This document shows, in pieces, positions 57,040 through 64,000 of a DNA stretch of 64,000 nt (its first letter is position 1; every line of letters starts with the position of its first letter). Source of the DNA: Pneumocystis sp. 'macacae' (Eukaryota > Ascomycota > Pneumocystomycetes > Pneumocystales > Pneumocystaceae); contig CM030727.1 in assembly GCA_018127085.1 (NCBI GenBank), forward strand, positions 426,761 to 490,760. Reading direction: 5' to 3'. The notes under the pieces are model-generated. The model was not told where the DNA came from. It did no database searches and saw nothing but the letters and a program-made list of their open reading frames with translations. The translations under genes and the position numbers were made by a program.

Positions 57040-60000
57040 TATGTCAAGGGTGAACAGGAACAAGGCGGGGAGAGGTGTGCACCAGGCAGCGAGGCGAGAG
57101 TGTGCACGAAGTAGGTAGAGGTGAGAGGGGACGTCATGAAAGATGTGCACGGTGCTGATAAGGTAGGGTGTGCAGTGTGCAGATAAAGCAGGGTGATCAA
57201 GAGGTGAAGAGTAGAGGAGTATAAAAAGAAAACAAAAGAAGTAGAAGTAGAATTAAGTGCAGATCAGACTTAGATTAGTTTTGAGAAGAAAAAGAATAGA
57301 ATTTCCTTGTAAACCAAAAGCAAGAATTGGTAAGCAGAGTTGGAGTGGTGGGTGAAGGGTGAAAATAAAAGAAATAAGAAGTAGATGTGGGAGTGAGTGA
57401 GTGTTAGACTCAGATTTAGGCTAGAATTAACTCGTATTTAAGAAATAAAGAACAAAAAGTTTTTTCGAGCAGATCAAAAGTACAAGAGAATTGATGAGAT
57501 GGAGTAGATAACGAGTAAAGGGAAAAAATACAAGATAAAAACTAGGAGCAGAGATTAGGTTGAAATTAAGCGTAGAATTAGACTAGATTCAGAAAGGGGA
57601 AGAATAGGATAAAAATTTTTTTTCAGGAGATCAAAAGTAGAAGAATGAGGTGGAAATGAGACGATAGTGGGTAAAGATAAAATACGAGATAATTAAAAGC
57701 AAAAATCAGATTGGATTGCGTTTAGAAGTGGGTTTAGATTGGAGTTGGAGGGAGAAAGAATAGAGTAAAAAGCTTTTTTCTTGTAAACAAAAAACGAAGA
57801 ACTGATGAGGTGGAGAGGAGTACGAGATGACGAGGCGAGCGTGTGCACCAAGCAGTAAGGTAGGAGGTGTGCACCAAGCAATGAGGAGGGTGTCTACGAG
57901 GTAAGATTGGGGAGGGTGGGGGAGGTCGGGTGTGAAAAAAATGTGTACCGAGGAGATGAGAGTGTGCACCAGAAGTGACTAGTAGTAGAGGGGGGTAGGG
58001 GGTAGGGAGAGGTGGGATGGGGGTAGGAGAGGGGTACAAGTAGTGTGCACCGTGCTGAAAGGTAGGGTGTGCAGTGTGCAGAGTAAGAGGAGGTGGATGA
58101 GGTGGAGGTGGAGAGTAAAAGAGTAACAAGATAGAAGAAGTAGAAGTAGAAGTAGAAATTAGATTTAGATTAGCTTTAAGAGTAGAGTAAAAATAAAAAG
58201 AATTTTTTTGTAAGTCAAAAGTAAAATTTGTGGAAAGAAGGTAAAGGTGATAATGAGTGAAAAGGTAGAAGTAGAAAAAAAAGCAAGAGTGAGTGAGTGT
58301 TAGATTAGACTTGGATTTGAATTAGAGTTAAAGAAAAATGAAAAATAAAAATAATTTTTTGTAAACCAAAAGCAAGAAAGTTAGAGGTTGAGATAAGGTA
58401 GATAAGAAAACAAGAATAGCAGGAGATAATGAGTAAAAGTAAAAATTGGATTGAAATTGAGGGTAGAATTAGATTAGATTTAAAAATAAGTGGGTAAAAA
58501 GTTTTTTGTAAATCAAAGTCAAGGGTGAACAAGAAATGAGGTGGGGGTAGATAAGGAAGTGTACACGAGAGGGAAGGTGTGCACCAAGCAACGAGATGAG
58601 TGTGTGCACCAAGCAGCAAGGTATAAGGTGTGCACACGGTAGCATGAGGTGGGGTAGGGGAGGTTGGATGTGAAAAAAATGTGTACCAAAGAGATGAGAG
58701 TGTGCACCAGAAGTGAGTAGGGGGAGGTGGGAGGTAGGGGAGGTGAAGTAGAAGAGGGGAGGGGGTACAAGTGAGTGTGCACCGTGTTGAAAGGTAGGGT
58801 GTGCAGTGTGCTAAGAGGAGGTGGATGAGGTGGAGGTGGAGATAAGAAGTGGTGGAATAAAAAATAAGACTACAGAACAGGAGAAATAGAAGTAGGAATT
58901 AGATTTAACTTAGAACTAGACTAGTTTTAAGAGGAGAAAAAATAAAATTTTTTTTAAATCAAAAGTAAGAGTTGATAAGAAGAGCAGAGGTGGTAGGTGA
59001 AAGATAAAAATGAAAGAGAAAAGAAGTAGAAGTGGATATTAAATTGGACTTAGATTTGGGTAAGATTTAGGTTGTATTTAAGAAATAAAGAATAAAAAGT
59101 TTTTTTGTAAAACAAAAATAGGAAAGTTAGAAGGTGTAGATAAGGTAGATAAGAAAACATGAAGCACGGAAGATAAGAAGTAAAGGCAACAGTTAAATTG
59201 AAATTGAGCGTAGAATTGGAATAGACTTAAGGAGAGTAAAAAATAAAATAATTTTTTTTTTTGTAAATTAAGGATGAATAAGAAATGAGGTGAGGAATAG
59301 AAGGTCTACAGGAGGTAGCGAGGTAGGAGGTGTGCACCAAGCCACAAGGTAGGAGGTATGTGCACGAAGTAGGGAGGTGGGTGTCTGTACAAAGGAGATG
59401 GGCTCAGGTGGGGGAGGTCGGATGTGAAAAAAATGTGCACGGTGCAAATAAGATGGTGTGCACCAAGCAGCTAGTAGGGGGAGGTAGGAGAGGTGGGGAG
59501 GGGTAGGAGAAGGGTAGGAGAGGGGTACAAGTGCGTGTGCGCGGTGTTGATAAGGTAGGGTGTGCAGTGTACTGATAAGAGGAGGTGGGGAGGGAGGTAG
59601 AAGTGGAGATGGAGAGTAGGAGTAACAAGATAGAAGAAGTAGAAGTAGAAGTAGAAATTGGATCTAGATTAGCTTTAAGAGTAGAGTAAAAATAAAAAGA
59701 ATTTTTTTGTAAACCAAAAATCAAGAGTTAGGCAGAGTTGGAGGTGGTGGGTGAGTAAAGGATAAAATATAAAAAGATAAAAAGTAGAAGTGGACGTTAG
59801 ATTAGATTTGGATTTGGGTTAGAATTAAAGAGAAATGAAGGGTAAAAAGAATTTTTTGTAAATCAAGAATTGGGTAAGAATTAACAAAAGGTAAAGATAA
59901 AGATAAGGTGTGGTGATAAAGCAAGAAGTATAAAAGATAAAAAGTAGACACGAAGATTACATTGAAATTAAGGAGGAAAGAGGGGTAAAAAGCGTGTTTC

Positions 60001-60650
60001 ATGTAAAGGGGGTGGAGGTGGGCAGGTGTTAGTGGGGGTGGCGATAAGGTGAAGAATAAAACAAGAACAACAAGAGATAAGAAGCAGAGGTGAATGTTAG
60101 ATTGGATTGCGTTTAGAAGTGGGTTTAAATTAAAGTTAAAGAAGAATAAAAAATAATGTATTTTTTGTAAACAAAGAGCAAGTGACGAGCAGGCGGGCAA
60201 GAGTTGCTAAGTAAAGATAAGGTGATGGATAAAACAAGAAACATAAAAAATAAAAAGTAGTAAAAATTAGATTAGAACAAGTTTAGAAGTGGATTTGGAT
60301 TAGAGTTAGAGGGGAGTAAAAAATAAAATATTTTTTGTAAATCAAAGATGAACAAGAAATCAGGTGGGAGTAGATGAGGAAGTCTACGAGAGGGAAGGTG
60401 TGCACCAAGTAGCGAGGTATGAGGTGTGTGCACAAAGTAGCGAGGTAGGGTGAGGAGGGGGGGTTGGATGTGAAAAAAGTGTGTACCAAAGAGATGAGGT
60501 GGTGTGCACGAAGCAGTGAGTACTAGTAGAGGGGGAGGTAGGGGGAGGGGAGGTGGGGAGGGGTAGGAGAGGGGTAGGAGAGGGGGTACAAGTGCGTGTG
60601 CGCCGTAGATAAGGTAGGGTGTGCAGTGTGCAGAGATAAGAGGTGGTGAA
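57040..60650 (+). repeat. Interspersed GTGTGCAC-rich blocks in higher-order repeat
   Basis: Five related G-rich blocks lie at about 57040-57200, 57790-58110, 58510-58850, 59280-59600 and 60350-60650. They share GTGTGCACCAAGCA, GTGTGAAAAAAATGTG(T/C)AC and GGTAGGGTGTGCAGTGTGC in the same order. Their spacing of about 720-1070 bp, with A-rich units between, indicates a higher-order repeat. Each block has several copies of the palindrome GTGCAC. Confidence 0.75.
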
Positions 60651-61619
60651 GTGGGTGGTAATGGAGATGAAGAACAGAGTAAGGAAACAAAAAAAGTAAA
60701 GGTAGAAATAAAGTAGAAGTTAGATTAACATTAGGTTAGAATTGAATTATTTTTGAGAGAGAGAATAAATTTTTTTGTAAGTCAAAAGTAAGAGCTGATA
60801 AGCAGAATTGGTGGTGGATGAGTGAAGGGTAAAATATAAAAAGATAAGAAGTGGAAGTGAATGAGTATTAGATTAGACTTGGACTTAGGCTAGAATTAAA
60901 GAGAAATAAAGGGTGAAAAGAATTTTTTGTAAACCAGAACTAGAAGAGTTGAAAAGTGTAAATAAGGTGTGTGGATAAAAAAACAGGAACCATAAGAAAT
61001 AAAGAAGAGATATAAAAATTAGATTAAAACGAGTTTAGAAGTGGGTTTAGATTAGAGTTAGAGGGGAGTAAAAAATAAAGCATTTTTTGTAAATGAAGAA
61101 TAAGTGAGAAGTGAGTAGAAATGAGTAAAGCAGGTGGTGGTGAATAAAAAATAAAAAACAAAAGAGATAAGAAATAAAGGCGAAAATTAGATTGAATTGC
61201 GCTTAGAAGTGGGTTTAAATTAGAGTTAAAAAAAAATAAAGAATAACGTATTTTTCGTAAATGAAGAATAGGTGACGAGTGAGCAAGAATAAGTGAGTAG
61301 AGAGGATGGTGATGAATAAAAAATAAAAAGCATAACAGATAAGAAGCAAAAGTAAAAGTTAGATTGAATTGCGTTTAGAAGTGGGTTTAAATTGGAGTTA
61401 GAAAAAAATAAAGAATAAAGTATTTTTCGTAAATGAAGAACAAGTAACGAGTAAGCAAGAATAAGTGAGTAGAGAGGGTGGTGGTGAATAAAAAACAAAA
61501 AGCACAACAGATAAGAAGCAAAGGTGAAGATTAGATTGAATTGCGTTTAAAAGTAGATTTAGATTAGAGTTAGAGGAGAGTAAAAAATAAAATATTTTTT
61601 ATAAATGAAGAATAAGTAA

Positions 61620-61915
61620 TGAGTGAACAAAAATAAGTGAGAGGGAGGTGGTGAATAAAAAATAAAGAGCAGACACGAAGATTAGATTGAATTGCATTTA
61701 AAAGTAGATTTAGACTAGAGTTAGAGGGGAGTAAAAAATAAAATATTTTTTATAAATGAAGAATAAGTAATGAGTGAACAAAAATAAGTGAGAGGGAGGT
61801 GGTGAATAAAAAATAAAGAGCAGACACGAAGATTAGATTGAATTGCATTTAAAAGTAGATTTAGACTAGAGTTAGAGGGGAGTAAAAAATAAAATATTTT
61901 TTGTAAATGAAGAAT
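61620..61915 (+). repeat. Near-identical 151-base tandem duplication
   Basis: Two adjacent satellite units are almost identical over 151 bases. For example, ATTGAATTGCATTTAAAAGT occurs at 61687 and again at 61838. They are far more alike than neighbouring units, so the duplication is recent. Confidence 0.85.
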
Positions 61916-62680
61916 AAGTGACGAGTAAGAATAGATGAGAGGGTGGTGGTGAATAAAAAATAAAAACACCAAAAAATAAGGAGCAAACACGAAAATTAGA
62001 TTGAATTGCGTTTAAAAGTAGATTTAGATCAGGGTTAGAGGGGAGTAAAGAATAAAGTATTTTTCGTGAATGAAGAATAAGTGACGAGTGAGCAGAAATG
62101 ACTAAGTAGAGCAGGTGGTGGTGAATAAAAAATAAAAACAGAAGAAAAAAGAAGCAAAAGTAAAAGTTAGATTGAGTTGAGAGTAGAATTGAATTAGTTT
62201 TAAAAATAAGTGGGTAAAAAGAATTTTCGTGAATGAAGAACAAGTGATGCGTGAGCAGGAATAAATAAGTAGAGGATGGTGGTGAATAAAAAATAAAAAC
62301 ACCAAAAAATAAGGAGCAAACACGAAAATTAGATTGAATTGCGTTTAGAAGTGGGTTTAGATTAGAGTTAGAGGGGAGCAAAGAATAAAGTATTTTTCGT
62401 GAATAAAGAACAAGTAATGCGTGAACAAGAATAAATAAGCAGAAGGTAGTAAATAAAAAATAAAAAACAAAAGAAAAAAAAAGCAAACACGAAGATTAAA
62501 TTGAATTGCGTTTAGAAGTGGGTTTAGATTAGAGTTAGAGAAGAGTAAAAAATAAAAAGAATTTCTTGTAAACCAAGAGTAAACGAAAAGTAAGAATTGC
62601 TAAGTAGAGGGTGGTGGTGAATAAAAAACAAAAAACAGAAGAGATAAAAAGTAAAGGTGAAGATTACATTGAAACTAGAG

Positions 62681-63480
62681 AGGCAGTGTGTGTGGAAAGC
62701 GTGTTGCATGCAAACGAGGTGTAGGTGAGGCAATTACTTAGACGTGAAGAAGGGCGCAGGCGGAGGCAGGCAGAGGCAGCGGGAGAAGGGGAGGCAAGAA
62801 TACAGGGGAGAGCGCGCAACACGAGACGTTACATTGAACCTCACGTGAAGAACAAAACGCAAGGCGCAGCAGACGCAGGGAGGGCGGAGACGAGGCAATT
62901 GCTTGGAAGGCGGGGTGGACATGCAGTGGAGAGGGATGCGGCGAAATACAGCAGAGAGCATGCAAAACAAGAGGTCAGAATCAACGGGAGACGGGGAGGG
63001 AGCGGCGGGCGCAAGACACGAGGGTGGGGCTAGGGTGCGGGAATTGCTTAAACATTAGGGTCGGGGTGGGGCCGGGGTGGGGGCGGGAAAGGGCGAGGGA
63101 GTGCGCGGGACACCCGAGGGTGTGCGGGGGGCGGGGAACATAAATTGGCGGGAGCGGGGGGGAGGGTGGGTGGGCGCCTCCGTGCAGAAGAAGACTTACG
63201 TTGGATTCCCAGAGGATAAAAAGGAAACGCGCGGACCCCGACGCACTTTCAGCTGCAGTTTTGGCGGGGTTTGCGCGCTGCTTAGGGGGGAGGGGGGGCG
63301 AGATGTCACGTGACCGAGCGTCACCAAGACAACCATCACCCAGGCGACCGACTGACACGTGACCACGTGGGGTTGCCGGGGGCATGGGTGGACACGCGTC
63401 GTTTCCATAGCGACCGTTGCCGGGACGACCGAGACGGGAGGAGAAAGCGCAAGGGGGGAGTGCACAAGTGGGGGGAAAGT
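62681..63480. other. GC-rich subtelomeric segment with clustered CACGTG sites
   Basis: A sharp change from A-rich satellite to GC-rich, G-biased DNA occurs near 62,690. G runs (GGGGTGGGGCCGGGGTGGGGG near 63065-63085) could form quadruplexes. CACGTG occurs at 63307, 63356 and 63364. GTTTCCATAGCGAC at 63401-63414 resembles an RFX X-box half-palindrome. Open frames on both strands have composition-driven sequences with no domain; I do not call genes here. Confidence 0.6.
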
Positions 63481-63870
63481 GCAGCGCAAAGGGGGGCGGT
63501 GGTGCAAAGTGAAATGTTGGGGGGGACACGTTGGAAACGAGTTGGGTGGGGTAGGGTTAGGGTGGCCGGGGAAAACCCGTCTGGAAGCAGCGCAGAGTGG
63601 AGTGCACAAGTGGGGGCAACGCAGAGTGGAGTGCTGGGGGAAAGTGTTGGAAACGGGTTGGGTGGGGTAGGGTTAGGCGGATGAGAAAACCCATCCGGGG
63701 GGTTATGGTTATGGTTATGGTTATGGTTAGGGTATGGGTAGGGTGGAGGAAAGGGAGGGGAAAGTGCAGTGTGGAATGTTGGGGGGAGCAGTGTTGGAAA
63801 CGGGTTGGGTGGGGCAGGGTTAGGGTGGTTGGGGACAGCCCGTCGGGGGCAGCGTAAGGCGAAGTAAGGG
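63440..63870 (+). repeat. Telomere-like TTAGGG units
   Basis: Three units share TTGGAAACGRGTTGGGTGGG followed by (T/C)AGGGTTAGG, starting at about 63531, 63647 and 63794 (spacing 116 and 147). Each is followed by a GGGGAAAACCC-like or GGGGACAGCCC-like hairpin. Between units two and three lies a short GGTTAT array (four GGTTAT copies then GGTTAGGG at about 63703-63735). TTAGGG is the telomere repeat of Pneumocystis and many fungi. This is degenerate telomere-associated DNA, not a terminal telomere array. Confidence 0.8.
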
Positions 63871-63882
63871 GGGAAATAATAC

Positions 63883-64000
63883 TTATAATAAGTCTAGAAC
63901 ATGCAAGCTATAACTCTTTATAATACATTCATGTTAGGAAAGATAAAATACCTTTGTAGGAAGTCCAACTGCTTTTAATGTATTACTAAGGAGAATAACC
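63883..64000 (-). CDS. Possible 3' end of an unidentified spliced gene (partial)
   Basis: On the minus strand the last 49 bases of the window read VILLSNTLKAVGLPTK without a stop. A 36-base GT-AG intron follows (63951-63916) with a TTCCTAAC branch-point-like motif. A second exon reads SYSLHVLDLL and stops at 63883. Composition is AT-rich like the core genes, unlike the adjoining GC-rich repeat. I do not recognise the protein. The rest of the gene would lie beyond the window. The evidence is short, so this remains tentative. Confidence 0.35.

Larger units (their letters stand above)
57000..62680 (+). repeat. Purine-rich subtelomeric satellite, basic unit about 150-170 bp
   Basis: Nearly the whole stretch is made of related units. 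Each contains TTAGATT(G/A)..., GTTTAGAAGTGGGTTTA or relatives, AGAGTTAGAG.GGAGTAAA and TTTTTTGTAAA(C/T).AAA. The TTTTTNGTAAA mark recurs near 61085, 61250, 61420, 61590, 61745, 61895, 62060, 62225, 62395 and 62560, so unit spacing is 151-170. Proximal copies (57.0-60.6 kb) are more diverged and interleaved with GTGTGCAC-rich blocks. The plus strand is strongly purine-rich, with C notably rare. The pyrimidine-rich minus strand gives long Ser/Pro/Leu/Phe frames that are artefacts of composition. No gene is supported. Confidence 0.8.

Noticed and set aside
57693..62733. Many long minus-strand open frames rich in Ser, Pro, Leu and Phe
   Set aside because: They lie on the pyrimidine strand of the satellite, where stop codons are rare because of composition. 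They repeat with the satellite unit and show no domain, start context or intron structure.
62725..63857. Frames rich in Gly, Arg and Trp in the GC-rich end region
   Set aside because: They track G runs and TTAGGG-like repeats. Several overlap on both strands, and none shows a domain or an AT-rich codon pattern like real genes here.
1..64000. tRNA, rRNA, CRISPR or transposon features
   Set aside because: No tRNA B-box and stem set, no rRNA core, no CRISPR-type array and no reverse transcriptase or transposase motif was seen. The tandem arrays present are subtelomeric satellite and in-gene repeats.

Overview
The window looks like a chromosome arm of a Pneumocystis species (Ascomycota, Taphrinomycotina), running from AT-rich core genes into an antigen-variation subtelomere. 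The evidence is a base composition near 70-75% AT, core genes split by many 36-57 base GT-AG introns, and a cluster of cysteine-rich major surface glycoprotein (MSG) genes, a family known only from this genus. Two of those MSG genes start at a GC-rich element encoding ARAVKRR with no ATG, as expected for silent donor genes that use a conserved recombination junction element (CRJE). The species cannot be fixed from the sequence alone.

Bases 1 to about 26,710 hold a compact set of housekeeping genes. In order they are EXO70 (exocyst), a Clp1-like protein, mitochondrial malate dehydrogenase, LSM4, La (minus strand), a small GSKIP-like protein, an Hsp110 chaperone with heat-shock elements, the SNARE BOS1, CDP-diacylglycerol synthase (minus), UPF2/NMD2, an FHA-domain protein, MIA40, thiamine pyrophosphokinase (minus) and an ATRIP/Rad26-like checkpoint protein (minus). 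I rebuilt the spliced models by reading across introns, and several close exactly in frame.

Bases 27,737 to 49,119 hold four surface-protein genes, all on the plus strand. Each has its own ATG, a signal-peptide exon and one or two short introns, so each is independently expressible. They are a short 423-residue member, a 1140-residue MSG that carries an internal CRJE-like relic, a 1093-residue MSG with a proline-rich and Cys-Pro repeat stalk, and a 1077-residue MSG with a 9-base tandem repeat. Between them lie kilobases of very AT-rich DNA with recognisable decayed MSG fragments.

Bases 50,200 to 56,516 hold two CRJE-type MSG donor genes that lack a start codon. They should be silent until recombined into an expression site, which is not in this window. 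Both are more GC-rich toward the 3' end. All six surface genes point toward the right end, and the CRJE donors are the most distal.

Bases 56,517 to 63,880 are non-coding subtelomere. A TACCCCGCA repeat cluster comes first, followed by about 5.6 kb of strikingly purine-rich satellite built on a unit of roughly 150-170 bp and interspersed with GTGTGCAC-rich blocks. A GC-rich segment with clustered CACGTG sites follows, and then three units carrying telomere-like TTAGGG. The last ~120 bases switch abruptly to AT-rich sequence that reads as the spliced 3' end of an unidentified minus-strand gene. The telomere-like DNA is therefore either internal or joined there by the assembly.
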